In this document: one piece after another, positions 1 to 6,027 of the stretch
Layout of the letters: each line of letters opens with the position of its first letter
Numbering within the stretch: the first letter of the stretch is position 1
The notes under the pieces: model-generated
The model's input: the letters and a program-made list of their open reading frames with translations, nothing else
The model's database searches: none
What the model was told of the DNA's origin: nothing
DNA from: a virus
Reading direction: 5' to 3' (one strand)
IMG/VR virus record: IMGVR_UViG_3300025012_000317
Span: 1 to 20,437 of that record
DNA length: 20,437 bases
Position numbers and translations under genes: made by a program

Positions 1-127
1 TGTTCTGGTACGCGCCCTCTTGCGGGAAGTGGGCAATTATGGATGTGTCGGAGATGGTCAGGTAGATATTCTCACCGGCTAGGGAGATCCGGCACCGCTT
101 ACATGGTTCGCTCTCAATTTCTGCCAT
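1..127 (-). CDS. Partial hypothetical protein, C-terminus beyond window
   Basis: An ATG at 127 is preceded by a strong GGAGGTG ribosome binding site and opens a frame of 42 codons that runs off the left edge without a stop. The visible part has a CKRC pair near residue 9, which could be half of a zinc site. Its start overlaps by one base the stop of the tiny upstream gene (TGATG), so the two would be translationally coupled. It is the last visible gene of the long minus-strand early operon. I do not recognise the product. Confidence 0.5.
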   Translation of the reverse strand, partial: MAEIESEPCKRCRISLAGENIYLTISDTSIIAHFPQEGAYQN

Positions 128-222
128 CACCACCTCCGAGTTATAACCCGAGCATACACCATAGCATCTTTCCACGTGTCGCCCTGTAGCCAGTATTTGA
201 TTGCTAGGATGTACGTCCTCAT
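127..222 (-). CDS. Micro-ORF, 31-aa hypothetical protein
   Basis: A 31-codon frame starts at ATG 222 with GGAG about six bases upstream, directly after the TAG stop of the preceding gene, and ends in a TGATG overlap with the next gene. The product (starts MRTYILAIKYWLQGDTW, ends in a basic ITRRW tail) resembles small helical phage proteins, but I cannot name a family. The exact packing between two genes and the RBS are the main support. It is below the usual length cut-off of gene callers. Confidence 0.45.
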   Translation of the reverse strand: MRTYILAIKYWLQGDTWKDAMVYARVITRRW

Positions 223-225
223 GGG

Positions 226-411
226 CTACTCCAGTCCTATCGCAAACCGCCAGCCTTCCGTCCCAAAATAATCATCGTTATCGGCATCCTCCAAAAGCCC
301 TTCTATAACTGACACGTATGTCAAGAAATCTTGCAGTTCCTTCTGTGTAGCTGCCGCAACGAGCATCTTCCCTCTGATCATGTCAAGTTCGCTTTCGGTC
401 CTCAGTTTCAT
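226..411 (-). CDS. Hypothetical early phage protein, 61 aa
   Basis: Small acidic protein of 61 residues. The first half is predicted helical (residues 5-40) and the C-terminus carries an FGTEGW motif near residue 49, which recurs in short phage proteins of unknown role. It starts with ATG inside the stop of the upstream gene (ATGA, 4-bp overlap), so expression is coupled to it. It is part of the downstream end of the early operon, after the replication genes. No function is assigned. Confidence 0.6.
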   Translation of the reverse strand: MKLRTESELDMIRGKMLVAAATQKELQDFLTYVSVIEGLLEDADNDDYFGTEGWRFAIGLE

Positions 412-590
412 TTCGTCACCTCAATAGTCCGTGATATAACAAAAGTTATATAATACCCGCTATCTGCCTCGCAGTCGTAGCCCTCTGCCTCGCACTCAGC
501 CTTGGATCTCATGCTGGCACTGGCATCGTCTGAGTAATCCCATAGCAGGTTCAGCGCGGTTTGGATATCGTCTGGTAGGTTTATGAACAT
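408..590 (-). CDS. Hypothetical early phage protein, 60 aa
   Basis: A 60-residue acidic protein beginning MFINLPDDIQTALNLLWDYS, with two cysteines near residues 33 and 40. It has no recognisable domain. The start lies seven bases after the stop of the upstream PGDWIITGV-type gene, behind a weak AAGCGG ribosome binding site, and the stop overlaps the next start by 4 bp. Translational coupling probably matters for its expression. Confidence 0.55.
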   Translation of the reverse strand: MFINLPDDIQTALNLLWDYSDDASASMRSKAECEAEGYDCEADSGYYITFVISRTIEVTK

Positions 591-596
591 TTCCGC

Positions 597-881
597 TTAT
601 TTCACTTGATCGTAAGTTTCCGCGAAAATATCAGGCTTGCATGGGTAGTTCTCGCCCCGGACCCCAGTAATAATCCAGTCGCCAGGGCATACTTCCTGCG
701 CTCCGTCAAGGCCCTCAAGGGTTTTGATATCCCCATGATCTTCGGTGTGAAACCCGCATTTCTCGCATTTATTGTTGAAACACTCAGGCACGTTGCCACG
801 GGCTTTGACGTTTGGATGATCACCAGCCTTAAACCACTGGTTTGCTTCAATCGGAATTGGTTTTTTCACATACTTTCCCAT
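597..881 (-). CDS. PGDWIITGV-type phage protein with Cys cluster
   Basis: This 94-aa protein belongs to a widespread, functionally uncharacterised family of phage early proteins. The family is recognised by an N-terminal KKPIPIEANQWF segment, a TLEG turn, and the hallmark PGDWIITGVRGENYPCKPDIF near residues 66-86. Between residues 34 and 44 this copy has an inserted CFNNKCEKCGF cluster followed by HTEDH, a plausible zinc site that many relatives also carry. It lies between two hypothetical genes in the early operon, four bases after the upstream stop. Family membership is clear from the motif. The biochemical role is unknown. Confidence 0.75.
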   Translation of the reverse strand: MGKYVKKPIPIEANQWFKAGDHPNVKARGNVPECFNNKCEKCGFHTEDHGDIKTLEGLDGAQEVCPGDWIITGVRGENYPCKPDIFAETYDQVK

Positions 882-885
882 ACTC

Positions 886-1140
886 TTACCCCCGTTGATT
901 TAACCTCAACCACAGCATCATTGCAAAATTAGCTATATCAACCAGTACCTTATGCTGAACTTCATGCCCGCGCACTACCACATGAGCCGCATTGGTCAGC
1001 AACCTAACAGGAACATCGAAGTTATGAAAAGCCCCGCAATCCCACCCGCGAAAACCTTGTTTATGTTTCTGCACCATCCTGTCTTTCATTGCCTGCGAGA
1101 ATCTGTCAATTGCATTGTAATAATCATCTTTCGCCGACAT
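886..1140 (-). CDS. Hypothetical phage protein, VDIANFAMMLW type
   Basis: An 84-aa protein when started at ATG 1140. TTG 1155 and ATG 1152 are also in frame, but only ATG 1140 has GGAGGG about five bases upstream, so that start is preferred. The C-terminal VDIANFAMMLWLRL segment matches a common short phage family of unknown function with a conserved D-x-x-N-F-x-M-M-L helix. The first half has a GFRGWD motif. It is the first gene after the helicase, separated from it by about 115 bases that contain an imperfect hairpin. Confidence 0.65.
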   Translation of the reverse strand: MSAKDDYYNAIDRFSQAMKDRMVQKHKQGFRGWDCGAFHNFDVPVRLLTNAAHVVVRGHEVQHKVLVDIANFAMMLWLRLNQRG

Positions 1141-1184
1141 TTTGCCCTCCATCAATAAGTTAATGTTCCGCTCTATTGAAATTC

Positions 1185-1251
1185 ACACCACTCTACCACA
1201 GAATGCGGTATCTTGCAACGATAAACCTGCATGTGGTGGGGTTGGTGGTGT
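1185..1251. repeat. Imperfect inverted repeat in intergenic gap
   Basis: Arms ACACCAC-TCT-ACCACA (1185-1200) and TGTGGT-GGGGTTG-GTGGTGT (1232-1251) pair as 6 bp plus 7 bp around an internal loop, with a 31-base apical loop. It fills the only sizeable gap between helicase and the following gene. No T-run follows it on the minus strand, so it is not an obvious terminator for the operon. It could be an RNA processing or stability element. Confidence 0.35.
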
Positions 1252-1255
1252 TTTC

Positions 1256-3598
1256 CTAACCTTGTAATCCGCATTGCGCCTCCGCTTTCTCGCGCTGTTT
1301 GTTGCGCCTGATTATTGAGTGAGTTATGAAATTCTTGACATCATCGGTGATCGGCCCGACCGCACCCCATTCAATCCCTGACGGTGGCTCAGTGCCGAAT
1401 TTGTTCTTGTACATCTTCAGGGCGGTCCCGAAACATCCCTTGCGGCCTGGTGTCCATCCCCGGTCCCTGCACCATTGATTCAACCCGGAAAGAAATTCCT
1501 GCTTTGCGGCAACGGTGTACTCTTTCCGTGCGGATTTACTCAGCTTCTCAAGTTCCCCTTCGTCGGTTTCGACATCCTCAGCAAAACTCGGTATCAGCCC
1601 ACAGGCAGGACATTTCCGCACCCCTGCCGGTTTCAGGAAGTCACAGGACGGGCAGCGTTTCGGCAATGGCTCATCTTTCTCGTCTGCTTTCTTCTTGTCG
1701 CTCTTGCCAGCTTTTTTCTTGCCATCATCAAGCACGGTCGGCAGTTGAGCATCGACAAACCCTAGCCGCTCGTGATTCCCTGCATGGTCCAATATCAGGC
1801 ACTGGGTTTTTCCATCAGCAACCCGCAACCCGCGCCCTACCTGCTGGATATGCACCATCAGACTTTTCGTCGGTCGGGCCTGGATGATGCAGGAAACTTC
1901 AGGATAATCAAAGCCCTTCGTGAGGATATCGACATTACAGAGTACCGTTGTCTCGCCGCTCTTGAACCTGCCGATTACATCAGCCCTTGACTCATCCTCT
2001 GCCAGTTTGCCGGTGTAGCAGTCGATATGATCAGCGGACACTCTGTGCTTCTGGAACTCCCGCACCAGATGCCGGGAATGCGCCCGATTGGTGGCAAAGC
2101 AGATGGTCTGCCGTCCTTTCCCCAGTTTCAGCCATGTCTCGACTATATCAGCAACGAGCTTCGGTTTGTCGGCACGTTCTCCTAGTTCCTGTGGGTCGAA
2201 GTCACCAGCAACGGTCTTAATACCAGATACATCAATCGTCTTCGGGCCGTATGCCTCAAAATCAGCTAGGTAGCCCTGGTCGATCAGGAAGCGGGTCGAT
2301 ACTGGATGTACCATTCCGTCAAAATGCTTGCCCATCCCCTTAGCGAAAGGCGTAGCACTCAACCCTACAACATGACCGTCATTCGCTCTCATCAGGTTGA
2401 TATGTGCCTGGTGGAGCGCATGACAATTGTGTACTGCTACACCATTAGCGAAGTAAGAAGGGTGTCCACTGACGTGAAGGTTGTATACAGTCTTATTGCC
2501 TCCTCGTTCGACAATCGAAACACTTTCCACCCTTTTGATGCCAAAAAGTCCATCTTCTTCTGGTCTTGTCCTCTTCTTGTCTCCGTAGTATGACTCACAC
2601 CATCTATTTCCACCCCTATCATTTTCCCTTTGTGGGCAATGTCCATTTTGTAACAAGTTGGATAACCTTGCCCATCCCCCCTCATCCCTGTGGCCACAGC
2701 CACCTCTGCCTCCCACCCTTCCCCTAGAGCATGAAGGAGGGCCAACTGTGGCAAAGGAAGCAAGCGCCCGTTCCCTCCTTGCTTTATAGGTCGATGTCGC
2801 ATTTCTTTCAGCCGCTTGCTCACCTTTAGTCTCACGCTGTGGTTGCTCATCGGGTTCTTCAATTTCTTCGCACACGATATCGAGCAGCATTCTTGCAATT
2901 TCCAAGTCTTTTCCGAGCAAACGTCCTCTTTCCCATCCCTGCCTATGCTCCTCCATGGGGTGAACGTCTTCCCACACCATACGCATTCCTTCGAGGCCGA
3001 AAGCGACCTGTCCGACCTCCAAGAGCCTTGCCTCTTTCCACCCTTCAGTTGTGAAAAACTTGTGACTTCCTGTACACTCTGTCTCAGTTCCATCCGTGAA
3101 CCTCACTTTGTAAGTTTCTGAAACTGAACGGCAAAAAACTTTTTTTACCGTTCCAGTCCCTATTTGGTTGTACACCTCATCCCCACACTGCAAGGAATCA
3201 ATAGTTTTATCTCCATTGGGGGTTGAAATGATTGTGCTTCCGACAAAACATTCATCAATTACCAACAGATCAAAGTTCATGATCTTCCGCCGCGCAAGGG
3301 TTTGGATACTGCATACCTGCACGGGCAATTCGGGGAAAAAGTATGGATGACTCGCCTGGATAACTCCGTGGTCAATATTGTCTTTGAAAAATCGTTCCGA
3401 GGTCTGGTTGATAAGTTCAATTCTATCGCAGACAAACAGACATTTCAGCCCCCTGGAAGATGCTTGCTGTATCATGTAACTCGCTATGTGGGTCTTGCCG
3501 CTGCCTGTCGGGAGCATGAGGACTTGTTTCTTGCCTGTGGTCCTGAACCCTTCCCGAACCGCTTGAATGGCCTGTGATTGGTAATCCCGTAGATTCAT
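1256..3598 (-). CDS. RadD-like SF2 helicase interrupted by an intein
   Basis: ATP-dependent SF2 DNA helicase, 780 residues as encoded and 505 after intein removal. Motifs: Walker A PTGSGKT (30-36); Walker B LLVIDE|CH, split at E116 by the intein and resuming at C392; motif III SATPF (414-418); motif VI QQVGRGLR (585-592). A four-Cys zinc finger follows at C649, C652, C663 and C666, and then a C-terminal domain with KMYKNKFG. This order matches the RadD/YejH family and its phage relatives, which act at replication forks and in repair. Start ATG 3598 has AGGAGA upstream and overlaps the primase stop by 4 bp, so the two replication proteins are coupled. Activity requires protein splicing, since the intein destroys the DECH box. 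Confidence 0.9.
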   Translation of the reverse strand: MNLRDYQSQAIQAVREGFRTTGKKQVLMLPTGSGKTHIASYMIQQASSRGLKCLFVCDRIELINQTSERFFKDNIDHGVIQASHPYFFPELPVQVCSIQTLARRKIMNFDLLVIDECFVGSTIISTPNGDKTIDSLQCGDEVYNQIGTGTVKKVFCRSVSETYKVRFTDGTETECTGSHKFFTTEGWKEARLLEVGQVAFGLEGMRMVWEDVHPMEEHRQGWERGRLLGKDLEIARMLLDIVCEEIEEPDEQPQRETKGEQAAERNATSTYKARRERALASFATVGPPSCSRGRVGGRGGCGHRDEGGWARLSNLLQNGHCPQRENDRGGNRWCESYYGDKKRTRPEEDGLFGIKRVESVSIVERGGNKTVYNLHVSGHPSYFANGVAVHNCHALHQAHINLMRANDGHVVGLSATPFAKGMGKHFDGMVHPVSTRFLIDQGYLADFEAYGPKTIDVSGIKTVAGDFDPQELGERADKPKLVADIVETWLKLGKGRQTICFATNRAHSRHLVREFQKHRVSADHIDCYTGKLAEDESRADVIGRFKSGETTVLCNVDILTKGFDYPEVSCIIQARPTKSLMVHIQQVGRGLRVADGKTQCLILDHAGNHERLGFVDAQLPTVLDDGKKKAGKSDKKKADEKDEPLPKRCPSCDFLKPAGVRKCPACGLIPSFAEDVETDEGELEKLSKSARKEYTVAAKQEFLSGLNQWCRDRGWTPGRKGCFGTALKMYKNKFGTEPPSGIEWGAVGPITDDVKNFITHSIIRRNKQREKAEAQCGLQG
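2426..3250 (-). mobile_element. Intein in the DECH box of the helicase, 275 aa
   Basis: The intein starts with Cys1 (CFVGST) and ends in VHN, followed by an extein Cys. Block A is CFVGSTIISTPNGDKTID; block B holds T60-G-S-H63; the C-terminal block F/G reads VYNLHVSGHPSYFANG followed by VAVHN. All residues needed for standard class 1 splicing are present (C1, T-x-x-H, terminal N, +1 C). Ligation restores LLVIDECHALHQAH, a perfect SF2 Walker B. Between block B and block F lie about 135 residues of low-information, Arg/Glu/Gly-rich sequence with no known endonuclease motif in this frame, yet without a stop. The nuclease is in the +1 frame instead (see the nested gene). The insertion sits in an invariant ATPase motif, as is typical of inteins. 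Confidence 0.92.
2437..3093 (-). CDS. Vsr/DUF559-like homing endonuclease nested out of frame
   Basis: A 218-codon ORF lies wholly inside the intein, in its +1 frame. ATG 3093 has a GAGGT site seven bases upstream; the stop sits a few codons before the intein end. Residues 37-74 form a C-x2-C...C-C-x3-C zinc finger (C37, C40, C69/C70, C74). Residues 148-194 show the PD-(D/E)XK pattern of the Vsr/DUF559 group: D151 in YKMDIA, VEIDGVSH (E162, D164, H168), D177 and K180, then FLASKGWKVFRL. I infer site-specific cleavage of intein-less helicase genes, meaning homing. No ATG, GTG or TTG lies in the stretch just before the zinc finger, so an alternative expression route would be a +1 frameshift out of the intein frame. 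The conserved motifs make a chance ORF unlikely. Confidence 0.82.
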   Translation of the reverse strand: MELRQSVQEVTSFSQLKGGKRQGSWRSDRSLSASKECVWCGKTFTPWRSIGRDGKEDVCSEKTWKLQECCSISCAKKLKNPMSNHSVRLKVSKRLKEMRHRPIKQGGNGRLLPLPQLALLHALGEGWEAEVAVATGMRGDGQGYPTCYKMDIAHKGKMIGVEIDGVSHTTETRRGQDQKKMDFLASKGWKVFRLSNEEAIRLYTTFTSVDTLLTSLMV

Positions 3599-4890
3599 GC
3601 GTATCTCCTAGCCGACCGCAACAGCAATTCAATCTCATGATCCGGCAAAGGGGGAGAGCAACCCTTGCCCCATTTCCACGCCTCAGACTCTACCTGATCC
3701 CAAGGCTTACGCCGCTTCACCATCCCGCCGACGAATTTCATCAGCCCATTATTCCGATTCCCTGCGACCGTCCCGTACTGCCCCTTATACTCGCTGTTCT
3801 CGTCGCTCTCGGTGTATCTCGGCTTTGACCATTGTTTCACCGGCTTAGGCGGGAATTTCGCTACCACTTCCGAGTAGTCAAGCGGTTCTTCGTAGCCTTC
3901 AAGGATTATACGGCTCAGGAACGCCTCACCCTTCTGATGCCAATAGCCGGGAACCCGCATCACCCGCGATGTGTCGTGAACCACCGGATCGCCGTTGAAC
4001 ATCTCCGCAAGTCGTTTCTGTGTGTCGCTGAATGCCTCAATCGGAAAGTCCTTGACGAACCAGTAACAGTGGAATTTACCTTGAGAAGTTTCAACCACCA
4101 TGTGCGGGTTGTGCTTTAACACCGGCTCAAGCGGGCTACCGTCAAGGTCAACGAATATCGCCCGGATTCTGGTTATGTTCTCCTTTCGCCTCCCCTTGCC
4201 GTCCGTCTCGTTCACGGTCAGGAATATGCCGCCGCCGTAATAGTTGATCTCCTCAAGTTTTGATGTGTCGTTATGGAATACCTTTGTGATACCGGGGCGT
4301 TTTTCCTTGCAGTCATCAAATGTTTGGAATGTCTTTATGCCAGGGAACCGGCTTAGGAACCTGGCTCGGTGCCGCTCGATTTCTTCCTGTGTCATGCCGT
4401 CCTCCGATGGTCGTTTTTCGGTAAACCCACCCCTTAGTAATCCCCTGGTAGATAGTGGGTAACATTTCACCATAGGTGGCAAAATGTCACTCTCGGTGAG
4501 ATGGTTGATTTTAGGGGCTTTGGTGGTTTCGGTGTGGCTAACTTGAGGTTTTTCAAGGGGTGTTTCATCATCGTCTCGCCGCCGATTATCCCAACCATAG
4601 AACACGTACTCACGCCCGACGATTTTCCCTGAATTATTTCTGACCAGTTCGATTCTCAGGACACCGAGCGAGATGAGAAACCTGATCGCGGCCTTCCACT
4701 TCCTCTCCCCGCAGCCGATGAATCTTTCCATCACATATTTTTTCCTGAAGATCCAACCGGTATTACTTTTCATCATGGCAAACATCCAGATTGATAAAGC
4801 CTCGATGTTACGTGCAAAAGATTCAAGTGCATCACCAGTCAGATAAAACCCGCTGGTTGTCTCGGTCCTTGCGCTGTAGTTATCGGCCAT
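3595..4890 (-). CDS. Winged-helix/RepB-type primase fusion protein
   Basis: Replication initiator/primase of 431 aa. Residues 10-100 look like a replication-protein winged helix (helices around 20-75, ending REYVFYGW), followed by a polar linker of about 60 residues. Residues 165-335 match a RepB-like archaeo-eukaryotic primase fold: GGGIFLTVNETDG, metal-binding FVDLD (D248, D250), the S-x-G-K-x-H motif around H274, and SRVMRVPGYWHQK. Residues 375-430 resemble the PriCT C-terminal domain (GNRNNGLMKFVGGMV; PDHEIELLLRSA). It probably recognises the origin and lays primers. Its stop overlaps the helicase start by 4 bp, and its start overlaps the HNH gene end by 11 bp. Domain assignment rests on motifs read by eye. 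Confidence 0.82.
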   Translation of the reverse strand: MADNYSARTETTSGFYLTGDALESFARNIEALSIWMFAMMKSNTGWIFRKKYVMERFIGCGERKWKAAIRFLISLGVLRIELVRNNSGKIVGREYVFYGWDNRRRDDDETPLEKPQVSHTETTKAPKINHLTESDILPPMVKCYPLSTRGLLRGGFTEKRPSEDGMTQEEIERHRARFLSRFPGIKTFQTFDDCKEKRPGITKVFHNDTSKLEEINYYGGGIFLTVNETDGKGRRKENITRIRAIFVDLDGSPLEPVLKHNPHMVVETSQGKFHCYWFVKDFPIEAFSDTQKRLAEMFNGDPVVHDTSRVMRVPGYWHQKGEAFLSRIILEGYEEPLDYSEVVAKFPPKPVKQWSKPRYTESDENSEYKGQYGTVAGNRNNGLMKFVGGMVKRRKPWDQVESEAWKWGKGCSPPLPDHEIELLLRSARRYA

Positions 4891-5422
4891 TGACGCTTGC
4901 CTTGATGAATCTTAGGGAGGTGGGGTTCTCGATGCACTCGGTATACTTGTATTTTACTTCAGCGTCATACCTAGCCTGCGCCGCACTTAAAACGTCTGGG
5001 AATCTGCCGAGGATAAGAGTTTTCCCATCACCCCTAATATGGGACAGCCATTTCCCCCGCTTTTCATCAAAGCAAACTCCATTAACCCCAGATGTGTTCC
5101 TTTTTTGCGCCCCCTTGTTCCTCATATTCGTTTTGGTATCGCACTCTCTGAGGTTTTTTATCCGGTTGTCTTGCTTGATTCTGTTGATATGGTCTGTTTG
5201 GACTGGCCAGACTCCGTAGTGAAAAAGCCACGCAAGCCGGTGAGCAAGGTAATAGCGGCCATTGTAGAATATCCTTATATACCCAGCCCCGCTTTTGCAC
5301 CCAACGATCTTCCCAAGTTTACCTTTCCCGTCTCCATCGCTTTTCCTATAGAAAAACCCAGTCTTAGGATTGTACCGGAATGCCGACATCAACTCTTCCC
5401 TGCTTGCTATCTCTCTTTTCAT
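4880..5422 (-). CDS. HNH homing endonuclease with AP2 domain (copy 1)
   Basis: A free-standing HNH endonuclease of 180 aa. The HNH core spans residues 61-92: H61-R62, then D77-H78-I-N80 and the DNRIKNLR segment. An AP2-like DNA-binding domain follows at about residues 110-160 (NTSGVNGVCFDEKRGKW to ARYDAEVKYKY). This HNH_3-AP2 order is typical of mobile nucleases that hop among phages. The frame extends five codons upstream to a TTG, but ATG 5422 has GGAGGGG just upstream and is preferred. It is preceded by a large structured leader with a terminator-like hairpin and overlaps the primase start by 11 bp, which suggests insertion into the operon. A paralogous architecture lies at 15487-16065. 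Confidence 0.88.
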   Translation of the reverse strand: MKREIASREELMSAFRYNPKTGFFYRKSDGDGKGKLGKIVGCKSGAGYIRIFYNGRYYLAHRLAWLFHYGVWPVQTDHINRIKQDNRIKNLRECDTKTNMRNKGAQKRNTSGVNGVCFDEKRGKWLSHIRGDGKTLILGRFPDVLSAAQARYDAEVKYKYTECIENPTSLRFIKASVNGR

Positions 5423-5433
5423 TGCCCCTCCAA

Positions 5434-5520
5434 ACAAAAAAATGACTTCCCACCAGGATAGGCACCCGTAGAGGAGAGAACCCCCTTTCCTTGCCTATCG
5501 GCCCCTGGTGAGAAGCCATT
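5434..5520 (-). ncRNA. Long structured RNA hairpin ending in U-run
   Basis: The arms 5441-5464 and 5492-5520 form a 24-bp helix interrupted by one 5-nt bulge (5499-5503), with a 27-nt apical region. On the minus strand every position pairs, two of them as G-U wobbles; on the plus strand those two would be A-C mismatches. The structure therefore favours a minus-strand RNA. Seven U residues follow the 3' arm (5436-5442), the form of an intrinsic terminator. It ends about 15 bases before the HNH start. With the candidate promoter at 5559-5585 it could be a small non-coding RNA, or an attenuator that isolates the HNH gene from upstream transcription. Confidence 0.6.
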
Positions 5521-5558
5521 CTTTTGGAACAATTTTTTGTTCATTTGATACCCACGGG

Positions 5559-5585
5559 TTTATAGGACGCAACCGAATAAGTCAA
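5559..5585 (-). promoter_or_regulatory. Candidate promoter ahead of structured RNA/HNH
   Basis: On the minus strand TTGACT (5580-5585) and TATAAA (5559-5564) are separated by 15 bases, slightly shorter than the sigma70 optimum. Transcription would start near 5551. The transcript would first carry a small GAACAA-AAAA-TTGTTC stem-loop (5526-5541) and then the long hairpin. A CGCAACC/GGTTGCG inverted repeat (about 5568-5574 and 5611-5617) straddles the -35 region and could be an operator. Confidence 0.45.
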
Positions 5586-5668
5586 CGAGGGGGGCCATCC
5601 CTCCATTTTTGGTTGCGCCTACAAGTTTAACATACCTGACAAAAAGATGCAACACTTTTTCACGAATA

Positions 5669-5684
5669 ACGCTATATATAGCGT
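5669..5684. promoter_or_regulatory. 16-bp perfect palindrome, operator candidate
   Basis: ACGCTATATATAGCGT is a perfect palindrome in the non-coding stretch 5423-5804. It lies about 85 bases upstream of the candidate minus-strand promoter, where a dimeric regulator or a stem structure could act. Nothing links it to a particular protein. Confidence 0.4.
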
Positions 5685-5721
5685 ACCCATCATCCACCAC
5701 CCCACCACATAAGCCCCATCA

Positions 5722-5776
5722 CCGATTTCCCACGCGCCACCTGCAATCAGTTGTTCGACTGGCTGCGGGAAATCGG
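5722..5776. repeat. 10-bp inverted repeat forming nested hairpin
   Basis: CCGATTTCCC (5722-5731) and GGGAAATCGG (5767-5776) are perfect inverted arms. Inside them a second stem CAGT/ACTG (around 5748-5761) can form, giving a stacked hairpin. It lies just after the stop of the 63-aa gene at 5805, in the minus-strand sense, without a T-run. It may be a 3'-end stabiliser, a processing site or a protein-binding site. The remainder of 5623-5804 shows no supported gene. Confidence 0.4.
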
Positions 5777-5804
5777 ATTGGCTGTCTCGGCAGGTTAGGC
5801 GGGA

Positions 5805-5996
5805 TTATTCACCTTCTGCCTCAATCACCTGCAATACGTCTCTGGCAAAATCTATCCTCCCGCAAGCTACCCCGAGGTGAAATGCGTCATCAATGTTTCC
5901 ACCTGCGTAATCGTCCACCATAAAATCGTCAGAGTCTGATACACATTCTTCTGCTGCTGTTATTTTGATTAATGCCAATACTGCTCTTTTCATCAT
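5805..5996 (-). CDS. Hypothetical phage protein, GNIDDAF type
   Basis: A 63-aa acidic protein. The N-terminal KRAVLALIKI helix is followed by GGNIDDAFHLGVACGRIDFARDVL, a pattern shared by many short phage early proteins (a D-A-x-x-x-G repeat-like helix pair) of unknown function. Two ATG codons are adjacent at 5996 and 5993; the AGGTG site fits the second slightly better. It follows SSB by about 30 bases and is the last gene before the long non-coding stretch. Confidence 0.6.
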   Translation of the reverse strand: MMKRAVLALIKITAAEECVSDSDDFMVDDYAGGNIDDAFHLGVACGRIDFARDVLQVIEAEGE

Positions 5997-6027
5997 TACA
6001 CCTAAATAGTTGAGTTAATTGGATATT

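Noticed and set aside
2437-3093. The nested ORF as a chance open frame of the intein
   Set aside because: Ordered zinc-finger cysteines and a full PD-(D/E)XK motif set, plus a well-placed RBS, are very unlikely by chance. The in-frame intein spacer, in contrast, looks random.
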